A DNA stretch of 64,000 nucleotides from contig JAOVVO010000138.1 of the NCBI GenBank assembly GCA_028564675.1, positions 1 through 64,000 of the forward strand. The letters run 5' to 3'. The DNA is from Onchocerca lupi (taxonomy: Eukaryota > Nematoda > Chromadorea > Rhabditida > Onchocercidae). A program made the translations under genes and the position numbers. Positions 15,365-26,213 of the stretch are shown piece by piece. The number at the start of each line of letters is the position of its first letter. The stretch's first letter is position 1. The notes under the pieces were generated by a model, which did no database searches, was not told the DNA's origin, and was given only the letters and a program-made list of their open reading frames with translations.

Positions 15365-18058
15365 ATGTCTGGTGATGATCTTACGCGTGATGCAATGACT
15401 GAAGTCGTGAAAATGGATGGATGTGAGAACAAAGATGATAATATGGATAGTATTCGCTCTGGCGTGGTTCGCCGAAGGCAAAGATTACTTTCACTTTCTG
15501 TGCCTCGTAAGTTCTTTCAAAATATTCCGATATTTAGCGAGGTGAATGGTCCAAGTTTTGCCTTTGCTTTCAAATGCTGTTTTAATTAACATAACTTGGC
15601 ATTAGTTAATAGAAAAAGACGGTTGGGTTTAATTACCTTTCATCATTTCCGATATATTTAATTAAGTTTGCTACATCTTTAAGATATGTAATTTTATATT
15701 TTATTAAAAGTTTTTTTTCAGTTTTTGAGTCTTCTTCGTCTATTCTGATTTTTTCTCTCTTTTTAAAAAAAAATATTTTCAGCAATGCCTTGGTTTGGTA
15801 TTGATATAGGAGGCACACTAGTCAAACTTGTTTACTTCGAGCCAGAGGATCATGCAAGTTTTTCGATTGTGCAGAAATTACGTAGAATCGTAGAACAGCA
15901 CATATTATCACATTCGAAATTTCTGTTAATATCGATTTTTCCACTGTAATGCTCATCTCTACATTGCAGAATGATTTTATTGAAAATGAAGAAGAAATCT
16001 TACGACGTAGGAAAATTCAACGGTATCTTGTAACAAGCAAAGCCTATGGCGGTAGTGGTGTGAGAGATGATCATCTACGTTTGTGTAATGTCGGAATCAA
16101 TGTTAGTTTCAGTTATCACTACAGTTTTTTTTTTATAGTATTAGAATGAAAGATCCTAAAATTTTCATAATAGAGTAGGTTTAGTCGGGAAATATTTTTT
16201 CGAAAAAGTGGTCAGTGTCTAAAATATTTGAAACTGTACATGCCATAGCAAAATTAATGAATTCCATTTATGTTAAATTCATTTGGATTTGGAAAAACAA
16301 GAGATATGATAAGAGGCGTTTAAGTACTTCGCTTTTCATCCGCTTTTGATTTTATGCCGCTTTAATGATTTTATGCCGCTTTATTCAGGGCAGAGTTGGC
16401 ACAATACATTTTATTCGATTTCCGACAGATAGAATGCTTGATTTTGTACATTTGGTTAAGAGGAAGGGGTTCGCCGAAATGAGCAGTACAGTTTGTGCTA
16501 CTGGGGGCGGCTCTTTAAAATATGCGAAGGAGGCAACGGTTTGTCCTTTTCTTTTTTGGAAAATTGCATTAAAAATGAGTTCTTTTAAAATGGATTGAAT
16601 AAAACTTATTTCGCTTCAAGCTATTATTGAATTTTTTTGCAGTTAATTAATATTCATTGGAAGTCTCTAATACCTTTTGTTTCTATCAGGAAGAAAGGCA
16701 AAATTGTTTTTTTAGGATTTGGGTTTGCAATTACACAAAACAGATGAACTCGAATCTCTGATTAAGGGTATTGAATTTATTGCTGCAACAAATCCTGATG
16801 AATGCTATTATTATGAGAATCCTTTGGATGACACTTTGTGTAGAAAAGTAATTTGGTATGTTACATATGGCAAATCATCGTTTTTTGATTTAATTTTAGG
16901 ACGGTTTTCTAAGGTCATGGAATTTGTAGGCGATGGTCGCACGGTCGTTGCTCAACATCGGATTTTGTTCCAGAAAGCGAAAAGAAGGATGGCTTACAAT
17001 ATCCGTACATCGTTTGCAATATTGGTAGTGGTGTATCGGTGCTAGCTGTACGTGGCCACAATCAATTTGAACGGATTGGTGGCAGTAGGTAGTAGTTTTC
17101 AGGACTATGTAGTAATTTCCCAAATTTATGTAAACAAATAAATAAATAAAAATATTTATATATTTGCTCAATTATTGAATACGAAATTTCAGCATTGGTG
17201 GTGGTTTCTTTCAAGGTATATGTGCAGTTATGTGCGGATGCGAAACATTTGAAGAAGCTATTGAGTTAGCATCACGAGGAGATAATAAGAATGTTGATAA
17301 GCTTGTGAAAGATATTTATGGCTCAGGTTATGATCAAATGGGACTTGCAGCAGATGTTATTGCTGCTAGGTGATTTTTACACACATTTCTCAATGTGCCA
17401 AATCTTTCTGCCTGGTTTTATATCGTTTAATTATAGCTTTGGAAAAATATACAATAAGAAGGATCGCGATAAAGCACGAATTGAAGACCTTGCCCGGTCG
17501 GCTCTCGTCACTACAACGAACAATATTGGTTCAATTACATTTAATGGAGCGAAAACTTGCGGAATTGATCGGATTGTTTTTGTTGGTAATTTTCTTTTAT
17601 AAAAAATGTTGGATGTTCGGTATACCAATGATTTGATTCGCCTCAACATATCATGTTAGTCCTTAATTTTGACTTTACAGTTCTTAAATATTGCTGTGTA
17701 TTTTGTAAATAACATTTCAGGGAATTTCCTGAGAGTAAATCCTATTGCTGCAAGATTACTTAGTAATGCTATGGATTTTTGGTCACAAGGAACGAAAAAA
17801 GCACTATTTTTAATACATGAAGTAAGAATTTTTTGACTAATGAAATTTTTTCAGCCATCCCTTTATTAGTAGCAAATATATTGTTCTTTGAAATTCAAAA
17901 CTGTTCTTGATATACAGGGTTATTTTGGTGCGGTTGGATGCTTGGATAAGTTGGTCGATGTTACGGAGACGAGAAGACGAAAACGTGCTGAAAATCAACA
18001 GCAGGAAAACAGTACTAATATCAGAAATTTGAAAGGATTGGAGCTATCGCAGGAGTAA
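15365..18058 (+). CDS. Pantothenate kinase (eukaryotic type II PanK)
   Basis: Phosphorylates pantothenate with ATP, the first and rate-setting step of coenzyme A synthesis. Inferred exons: 15365-15506, 15783-15853, 15970-16101, 16389-16538, 16716-16855, 16930-17088, 17193-17369, 17437-17585, 17721-17821, 17918-18058; they join in frame to 453 residues, close to human PANK isoforms. Visible hallmarks: nucleotide-binding WFGIDIGGTLVKLVYFEP near the start of exon 2; HFIRFP; CATGGGS; HKTDE, whose Glu matches the catalytic Glu of human PANK3 (family knowledge); CNIGSGVSVLAV; CETFEEA and DKLVKDIYG; DLARSALVTTTNNIGSI; VFVGNFLR; EGYFGAV followed by a charged tail. The start at 15365 (MSGDD) is a choice; an in-frame ATG at 15287 would add 26 residues. 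Two junctions are odd: the intron after exon 2 appears to start GC, and exon 5-6 keeps frame only with the 16856 GTATGT donor. AATAAA lies three bases past the stop. Family identity is secure, exon edges less so. Confidence 0.93.
16347..16383 (+). repeat. 19-bp tandem duplication at a PanK splice acceptor
   Basis: An 18-base block beginning TGATTTTATGCC is repeated with a period of 19 bases, and the second copy runs straight into the TTCAG acceptor of PanK exon 4 (exon starts 16389). The duplication doubles the pyrimidine-rich tract of this intron without creating a second AG. Confidence 0.85.
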
Positions 18059-18110
18059 AAAATAAATCAAGTTATCTGCATCATCGCCTATTATTTGTTT
18101 GTTTTTCGCC

Positions 18111-18144
<34 letters not shown>

Positions 18145-20610
18145 ATGATGATGATGATTTAAAAAATTCGTAGTAATCTGGTTTAGATTGTTGAGAAATA
18201 TAATATCTATCGAATTTGTTCGCTTCAGCATTCTATTTTTTGCATTACATTATTCGTTTATATGATGAAGCATTTGTTAACCTGATAAAAAAAAATCATT
18301 TATTGTATTCTTATGGATTCATTTTTTTTTTTTCATTGTTTTGAAGTATGATACACCAGTAGTTTTGTTTGCTAATTTAGATTTTCAGTCTTCTTTTTAA
18401 AAGTAACATTATTTCTATTGACATTCTTCGTTGCATGGATCTTTCGAACTTTCTTGTTGAATGTATTATAACGTTAAATTTTCCAGCTATTGATATAGGC
18501 TATAGTTATTTTTTTGCTAGATAATTTTATTATTTGTTATTTGGCCAGACTTGTCTCTAATATTCGAAATCGAAGTTGGAAATAGTTATAGTGCCTTTGT
18601 GTTTCATTGATCATCTGTCAGGAAGCGTTCCCGCTTTGCTCATCTCTCATTCACTTTATTGTACGAAACATAATTAGTTTTTTTATGAGGTCGTATACAT
18701 GTTTTGTTTGCTATGAAATATTTTGAAGTAATTTGTTATTAATTTTTCTGATGTATTTTATTTTTTCATATTTTTTGAAGGAGATTTCGTTCACGGATTG
18801 ATGCGCTCCATGTGTTTTATTATAACAAATGCAAGAATTGTCTCAATTCGAAGCTGTTCAATAATTTTAAATTTTTATTACAGTAATTTATTGTACAGGG
18901 CTGAAGATTCGATTCTTATTGTTTTGTTGCATTGATTGTAATTAAATTAACATTTGCGTTCATTAACCTATTCTTGATAGCATATATGCAATCACAATTA
19001 GTTCTCCATTTAACAATTTATTTGAATACAGAAAAGTCAGATTTGCAATCATTCTGGACCATCAATACACTATTGTCAGTTTCTTATTGTCGAAATCTCT
19101 GAGATGTCACTAACAGCTAATCCATTGGGAAAATATAATGCAGTAACTTCATTGTTACCCTTCACAATAGCATTCTTTTATTTATGGAGTTTTAGAACTT
19201 GGGCAACTTGGAATGGTGCCCATTTGACCATTCGATTTCTTTTCTGCCTTTACCTTATCTGATAAATTGATAATTCACTTAATTCTGTCGTTCTTTTGAA
19301 TAATTTTGTATCTATCATTCTACAAACATTCGTAATTTCAATACTTCAATACATGGCTATTTAAATTTGAATGTTAAAAATATTTTCCTTTTTGTAAATT
19401 GTACGAGACGGATTTTCCATATCGAGACTTTTGTTCACTTTTATGCTGCGCAAGTCTTTAAATATTTATCTCTACATCTCTTTGCACCTTACGTTCACAT
19501 GATTGCTGCTTCTTTATTATACATTTTTTTAGTATGTTGTATTGTTGTTCTACCACTTTTTCAAAATTATATACATTTCACTAGATCAATATATATGTAT
19601 TTGAATATCTTTTTGTTATGTTTCATTTTTAATAGTAATTCCACTTATTTCATTATTCCATTCGATAATAAAAAATGTGAACTAAAATAATCTGCAGCAT
19701 CTTTTGCGCTGCATTGATGGGTTGTCGCTTTTCAAATACAGTACTTGATAGTATGTGACAGTTTTGAGCAAAGTTTTATTCTCATGAATGCATGAATGTG
19801 AAGTATGTCAGTATGCATGCAAATATATCTCTACTGAGAAGACGATCTAGACAGTTACTTGGTAATAAAATATCGAAAAATCGATATAGAATAAGATCAG
19901 GAGGACCTTTCGGATTCAAAGTCATTAAAGCATTGCTCAATGTAGTTATCGATCATGTAGGCAAGACAAATCTAACAGTTGTGAAATCAGTGGTATAGTG
20001 AGGATGATAATTTATGTCGTCAAAGTTGGGCTCGTTGTAAAGGAAATGCATAGTTAATGGATGATGTGAAGCCATTTTCCTAGATTGCCATTATTGCATG
20101 TTGAAGTGCAACACGATTTATACTGCAATGGGTTTTTTTGAAAATTTTCGAATCATTGCATATTATGAGGCATCGATATTAATTAGGAAAAAAGATATTG
20201 CTTTCAAACATACTGTGTTGAGTAAATGTTCCCTGTGTTATCTTACATATTAATTCGACGGAATTTATACAGTTTAGTTAGCAACTGCATTATATAAAAT
20301 GTAAAATGAGTCCGAATCCTTCAACAATTGCTAACAACATATGCGTGATGCTATCTATCATTTGTTCGCAAGATCTAAATTATTAAGATTGCAGTTCACA
20401 TATAGCCATAATTTCACTTGGTAAATTGCTACTCTTAGTGTTTTGTGGCATTGTGTGCTTATCCCTAACTTTACCAATATGCGTCACTTATTTCATAATT
20501 TATCGATCTATTTCAAGTGTTTGCAAAAAGGCGAGAAATGTATCGATAATATTAAAAATTTATTATGGCAGTACATTTTTAATATGAATACTAATTTCAT
20601 TTTATGTTTA
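18059..20610. other. Intergenic gap between PanK and GPAT genes
   Basis: About 2.5 kb of AT-rich DNA following the PanK stop. It contains a 32-base T run with a short GAT repeat after it (18112 onward) and several frames of 60-107 codons without family motifs. The frame at 19792-19998 has an ATG and a basic composition but no supporting splice context. It probably holds the PanK 3' untranslated region and the upstream region of the acyltransferase gene. Confidence 0.55.
18112..18158. repeat. Poly-T tract plus GAT trinucleotide repeat
   Basis: Thirty-two T residues (18112-18143) are followed by five GAT units. It lies within about 55 bases of the PanK stop codon. Read on the other strand it is an ATC repeat leading into a long A tract, a shape also left by retroposed tails, but no flanking element is visible. 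Confidence 0.9.
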
Positions 20611-20635
20611 GTTCCATAGAAAATTTTGGAGTGCG
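20611..20635 (+). promoter_or_regulatory. Possible spliced-leader acceptor before the GPAT start
   Basis: The sequence TTTATGTTTAG ends at 20611, 24 bases before the chosen ATG of the acyltransferase gene, and no upstream coding exon is apparent. In nematodes such an unpaired acceptor just ahead of a start codon is usually the spliced-leader addition site. The pyrimidine tract is only moderate, so this is a weak inference. Confidence 0.35.
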
Positions 20636-23600
20636 ATGATAGATTTTACAGTAGAACATTTTTGTTCTATATTCTTCCGGTCGGTTTTATTAATGGTCCC
20701 AACAGTTGTGGTTCTTTCATTCTTTGATCAATCTGTGGGTTTTAATCGTTACTATGTGAGCTGTTTGCTCAAGATTTTCGAGGTAATATTTTTATCTTAA
20801 CAGCATGACAACTGTTATCTGGTGAAAAAACATTTCATATTTGATCAGAAAAAACCACATTTTTTTGCTTAATTTATGTTTTGATTCATTAAAAAATAGA
20901 AATGATTTATAGTGGAGCGCTCGACAAATACGCTTATCAGCAAAGGAAAAAAGCCAAAATTCACTGAATCTATACACGAAGGTTGATGACAGTAGCTGTA
21001 CTGATGATTCGGATCTCGAGCTGGAACATTTGACTCCTTTCAATGATGATTCTACCGGTGAAAAGGTAATAAAAGGTCGGAAAAGAAGACATTCCGGACC
21101 AAGTAAGTCAACTTTCTTTTACTGAAGTTTCTCCCCTTATAATCTATTATTGCCGCAATTGTGAAGATAAAACCGGAAATATTTCTTCAGGGATAATATT
21201 TCGCGAGACATCGATGCATTTTGATGATGAAAATGGACAACAAATAGCGAACATTCGGGGTTGGGCAGTTGTACGTGACAGTATGCATCTTGTCAAGGTC
21301 TTGGGTTAAGTATCGTAATAGGCAAGAAATATCATAAGAATAAGCGATTAGACATGAGAAAATTTATTCAGTTTACTGCTGGTTCCTTAGAACACTTGAT
21401 TTTACACAAAGTATTCTGTTTACATTCTTGCGATGATTTTGCCACTTTAACTTATAATAATTTCAGGCAGGTATTGAGGCGGTTATCCAGGATGACGTAA
21501 CCAGTCGGTTTGAAGCCGAACAGCTCGTCTCATGGAACATGCTCACTCGGACTAGTTTATCTTTCAATCAGTTTATCAAGTATGCTTTGGGACTTTCTGT
21601 GATCTGACTTAATCGGACTGAGTTTAGCACATGTTTCTACTATATTTTTTGCAGTTGGAAGCTGTCGATTATTTGGGCGTTAGGTTTTTTGTTTCGATAT
21701 ACAGTTTTACTTCCGATGCGTTTGATTCTATTACTTACTGGTGTTGGCTTCATGATTGTTAGTACGGCTGTGATTGGATTATTGCCAGAGGGATCGCAAA
21801 AGCGATGGTTCAATGAACGTTGTCTGTTATGTGGTTATCAGATCTTATCTAGTTGTGTCTCTGCCGTCATCACATTCAATAATCGTGAAAATCGAGCTCG
21901 AAATGGAGGTAGATATTTTTTATGTCATTCAAGTCACATTATTCGTATCTGTGCAGTATGTCCTATTTATGACTTCCAAAATAAATGATTTTTTTAAGGA
22001 ATTTGTGTTGCAAACCATACGTCACCGATAGATGTAATGATACTTAGTACGGACTGTGCGTATGATTTAGTTGGACAGCGTCATGGTGGTTTCCTCGGAA
22101 TTATGCAGCTCGCCCTTGGTAGAGCAAGTTCTCATATATGGTTTGAACGAAGTGAAGCTCGAGATCGTTCATTTGTCGCAGAAAAGTGAGTCATTTCAAA
22201 TCTTTTATAAGATTTTCCTGAAAATACTGTGAATCACATACACGGATTAAATAATGGCTAAATCAATACGTTACATGTGAGATGTAGCCAAATTCACAAA
22301 CAAATTATGGTTTAGGAAAAGATGCATGTAGATGATGTTCACAGCGTTTTTAGGAAATTTTTAGAACTTTTATCTTGCAATTAATCCTTTTCGAGCCATT
22401 TGCATACTTCTTATTAAATCTAGATTGAAGGAACATGTCGACAATAAAAATTTGCTTCCAATTTTGATTTTTCCTGAAGGTACATGCATCAATAATACAT
22501 CAGTGATGATGTTCAAAAAAGGATCATTCGAGGTGTGATATATTTATATTACTTATTTTATGAATATATAGTGCATTTTCTCAAACAACTTTATGTTAAC
22601 ATGTTGGAGTAATAATTTAAGATTGGAACAACAATCTATCCAATTGCAATGAAATACGATTCTCGTTTTGGTGACCCATTCTGGAACAGCAGCCAACATG
22701 GCTGGTTTGAGAATTGCTTTCGGATGCTTACTTCATGGGCTATCATATGTGATGTTTGGTATCTGGAACCTATGAAGAAATTTGTAAGTAATTTTTCCAT
22801 TGTATAAGCAAAAAAGTAGGATGGTCTACATTTGGTGAAATTTTAAAATCTTATGTATAAAAACAAATCATGGTAATCTTATAATGATAATGAAATTATA
22901 AAACAGGGAATAAGCTTTGTTACTTCAAGAATGTACTACGGAGAATGATTGAATTTTTATTAATTTGGAAATTCATCGGTTTTAAAATCACTTGATTCGG
23001 TATCACGATGTAGAAGAATTTTTTTGTTAATATGTGGTTCATAATTTAATCCATGCTCGAGGAATATAATATGGATTTTCGTTCTCAACCGTTTTGTTTT
23101 TCAGCCCAATGAAAATGCCATTGATTTCTCTAATCGTGTGAAAAAGGAAATAGCTATGCGGGGTGGTCTTGTCGATCTCCAGTGGGATGGGGAACTAAAA
23201 CGAAGTCGAGTTCCAACTAAATTAATTGTGTATCAACAGCAAAAGTTTGTTCAGCTCTCCATAGTTTTATAGCAGCTAAAATGTTCTTGTTTCTTATTAC
23301 TTATATTCAAAGTTCCAAATATCAATTTATCTTTTCCAGATATTTTCGGCGTCTCGCGCGATATTTTTCAGAAGATATGAAGAAATATGTTTCTGCCCCT
23401 GAAATGAGAACGATAGGATGTGAGCTTTGAGTTTTGATTACTTTTCGAGTATTTCGGCAGGATTATATCGTAAATTTTTGCCAATATTTTTTTATTTTAT
23501 TGAACTCATTATTTTATTACTAACAGATGTTTGTGCCACAAATGATCAGAAAAACGAGAATTCCGAATCTCATCTTGATGTTGGTATGGTGTTTTCAGAC

Positions 23601-23636
23601 AACTTGAAATACAAAGATGTTTCATCGAATAAGTAA
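20636..23636 (+). CDS. Glycerol-3-phosphate acyltransferase, GPAT3/GPAT4 type
   Basis: Transfers an acyl group from acyl-CoA to glycerol-3-phosphate, the first step of glycerolipid synthesis at the ER (family knowledge; the C. elegans relatives are ACL-4/ACL-5). Exons: 20636-20782, 20913-21102, 21191-21297, 21467-21579, 21655-21908, 21999-22185, 22424-22532, 22622-22783, 23105-23244, 23340-23419, 23527-23636; they join in frame to 532 residues. The N terminus has a hydrophobic helix (LLMVPTVVVLSFF) and YYVSCLLKIFEW; then a variable acidic linker; then WNMLTRT and two hydrophobic stretches up to NRENRARNGG. Acyltransferase motifs follow in order: NHTSPID (catalytic His and Asp), FERSEARDR, FPEGTCIN, YPIAMKYD with FWNSS. 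Near the C terminus RGGLVDLQWDG matches the mammalian protein. The end is uncertain: exon 10 could read to a TGA at 23428-23430, but a GTGAGC donor and a TAACAG acceptor lead to an extra exon ending 23636. Confidence 0.94.
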
Positions 23637-26199
23637 TCAGTTTCCTTTATTTTAATGGAGAACCAAAAAGTTAACAAAAATCCTCCCAGCTTTCTCTCAT
23701 TCGCAGAATATCAGGTTTTGCAGAGCTCAGTAGTTTCCAATAGAAGGGCAATTAATATACTATTAAAAATGCGCAGCTGATTTATGCAAAATTTGATCTC
23801 ATGATATTAGCTTTATTCAACTCGAACATTGTCCGACATAAACTTCTCTCTATTTCTTTGTCAATGTATTTTTAACATGGGTGACAGCCTTATGTAATAT
23901 CCATATGGAGTGGAAGCCTATTGTCTTTATATAATTAGTAAGATTTTGATTTGAAGTTCTTCAGAGATTTGTCAGAAAATGGAGGTGAAACGGAGAAATT
24001 CAGATTCCAGTCGCGATAGTGGGTCTACTTTTCACTACAGTTTGCAAATAACTCAATCGCAAGTTATAGATGCTTCGTCATTTCCTCTCAAAGCTTTTTA
24101 AATTTGCCACTGTTCTTTTATTTCAGCCAAAATGAAGAAAGTGTTAGAATTCGTAACTGTTGTTGATAGTTTTTTTTTTTTTTTTTGTATAGTATTGGAC
24201 GTGAAATAAGTTTGATTCAAGTGCAATTAAATGTATTTTTCGAATATCATTTCAGGATTTTTCTTTCGTTGCTAAACCTAACAGAAGGTTGTTAGTTGCT
24301 TTGTTATTTGGTCTCGATGAAAATTTACACTTTAATAACTTTAGTATTCATCACGGTTTGTTTATTTTAGACTAATGTCATTTTGTTTCTAGATAAGACT
24401 GTTGAACTATGAGAAATTGGAAAATATTTTCCAAAATCTATAAGTTTGTTTATCTTTATTCACAATGAAGGACAGCTTTGCGTTTTTCGAAGGTAAAAAA
24501 AAAATTAAATTTTTGCCTTGAAAAAGCATAATTTCGGCTAAGACTATGGCAGGAGATTATGTCTTGTCAACTTTCTATTTTTTCAATTGTAGGCATCGCA
24601 ATTTTTAAATGAACTGATTTCTTTTCTAGAAAATCTTGCGAACAATTATAATATGTGCCAGAATTGATGAATTTCACGGGAAGACTAATTATGAAGCCTC
24701 AATAATTCTTATAAATTTTCTGAAATATTTCTACTTGCATCCTAATAGCATTTGATTTGACTAATCGGTTACTAAAAAAATATGATATGAAGCAGCGGAT
24801 CATCAGATTGAAGTAACGCATTGCGTAACGTATATTTCTGCTTTTCGTTGTAATCTAATATAATATTCAATTCTACCACATCCTTGCGCCTTATCAGTAA
24901 AATAAATTACCCTGGTGAAGTTATTTACTTTTATATTTCCAAAGTTTTCTTTTCCAAAATGTATATGTCTGTAAAAAAAAGTAACGATGCATTTGTTTTT
25001 CAAATATTTTGTTGTATGCTTATTTTGTAAGTGAAATAAAACTGGTGTAGCTTTTTGCTCGCAGTGATGCTTCTATTTCTGGATCCGTCCATGCTACATT
25101 TGTGTACAATGTTCAAAGGGATAGTTTCGCACGTGAGGTGATTGCAACAGTAAGTGTGCGTCGGGTCAGCCGTTTTCATAGTGGCAACTTAGGTAGCACG
25201 AATTTTTTTCATGTGTGTTCAACACGACCTGATGTGTTCCGTCTCGATTCTGTGATACGCGTAAACAAGGGTGAAGTAGTGTTTCGTCCATGTATTTTGT
25301 ATTGTATTATTTATATTGAGCGTTCTGTTGAATTTTGAATGGATTTGCTGTCGACTGTACCATATGTTTAGTCAAACACAGTGTATTCTTTTACTTTAAT
25401 CGAAAACCTGAACTACTTAGACGATACTTTTTTAATGGAGCTTAAAATTATAGAAAAAATGCAAGGGTTGACTATCAGTTCGAGCCGAATTGCGGTGGTT
25501 ATGAGGCAATTTTCTATTGTAGTTGCTGACAATTTTTCGTTGCAAAATCTATCCTAATTAAATTAAAACGTATTTGATTCAATAATAAAAATAATAGTAG
25601 TAGTAATAATTGCTTTGTTTTTATTACCTCATTCGAAGGACAAAATATTCTGCAAACTTGATTATATTCGTCATTTAAGATTCTCGATTCTCTCTTTTTT
25701 AATTGTCGAGCATATATTAATCCCTGAAATGAATTCCTTCTACGGTTAAAGCTACTTTAAAATTTATCGATGAACAAATTGCTTGGTAATGATAACATTC
25801 GGTAATTATTTGAGTGGATTTTAATAACATTTTTGTGCTTGTTCAGAAAGAAATCGTACATTTGAGGATTATGAAATGTATGTTTGAAATAAGAGAACAG
25901 GATTGCATTCTGTAATAAAAGAAAGTGAGGTACTGCTAAGATGAATGACATAAAACTCAAGATGAGAGTACTCAACATTTTTTTTTTGTGGAAATAGTAA
26001 TATGGTTAAGAAGTATTTGTGCAAGTTTTGGCCGAGAGAAGCTTGAGATAATGGGATAGACGAAAGAGAGTTTGAAATGCTAATGACTTAGTACGGAGGC
26101 TTGCGATGTTTTCTTATTTTGCATTCTCATTTTGTCCTTGTCATTCAGTAATTGTTATAAAACCGATTGAAAATTTTGATAACTACGTATGTATTTTAG
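23637..26199. other. Gap between GPAT and Raf genes
   Basis: Mostly AT-rich DNA, presumably the GPAT 3' untranslated region and Raf upstream region. The only notable element is an unassigned open frame with raised GC at about 25048-25338, listed separately. The other frames here are short and carry no motifs. Confidence 0.5.
25048..25338 (+). other. Unassigned exon-like open frame
   Basis: A frame open from a TAG at about 25046 to the TGA at 25336 carries some 96 codons with clearly higher GC than its surroundings. It has no ATG, so if coding it would be an internal or terminal exon; a TTGCTCGCAG acceptor-like site sits at its start (exon would begin 25062). The peptide contains SVHATFVYNVQRDSFAR and PDVFRLDSVIRVNKGEVV. 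Inside it lies a strong GTAAGT donor at 25150. I do not recognise the product. Phases do not connect it to the first Raf exon in any way I could find. It may be a lineage-specific exon, a relic, or chance. Confidence 0.3.
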
Positions 26200-26213
26200 A
26201 TGGTCTGATAAGG
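26200..26213 (+). promoter_or_regulatory. Possible spliced-leader acceptor before the Raf start
   Basis: GTATTTTAG ends at 26199, 14 bases ahead of the first ATG that opens the Raf frame. It could be a spliced-leader site or an ordinary acceptor of an unseen upstream coding exon, since the Raf frame stays open across this point. Confidence 0.4.

Noticed and set aside
15626..15645. A stretch resembling the first 13 bases of the nematode spliced leader SL1 (GGTTTAATTACC)
   Set aside because: The match stops after these bases, lies within a PanK intron, and no SL RNA body, Sm site or 5S repeat follows. Chance in AT-rich DNA.
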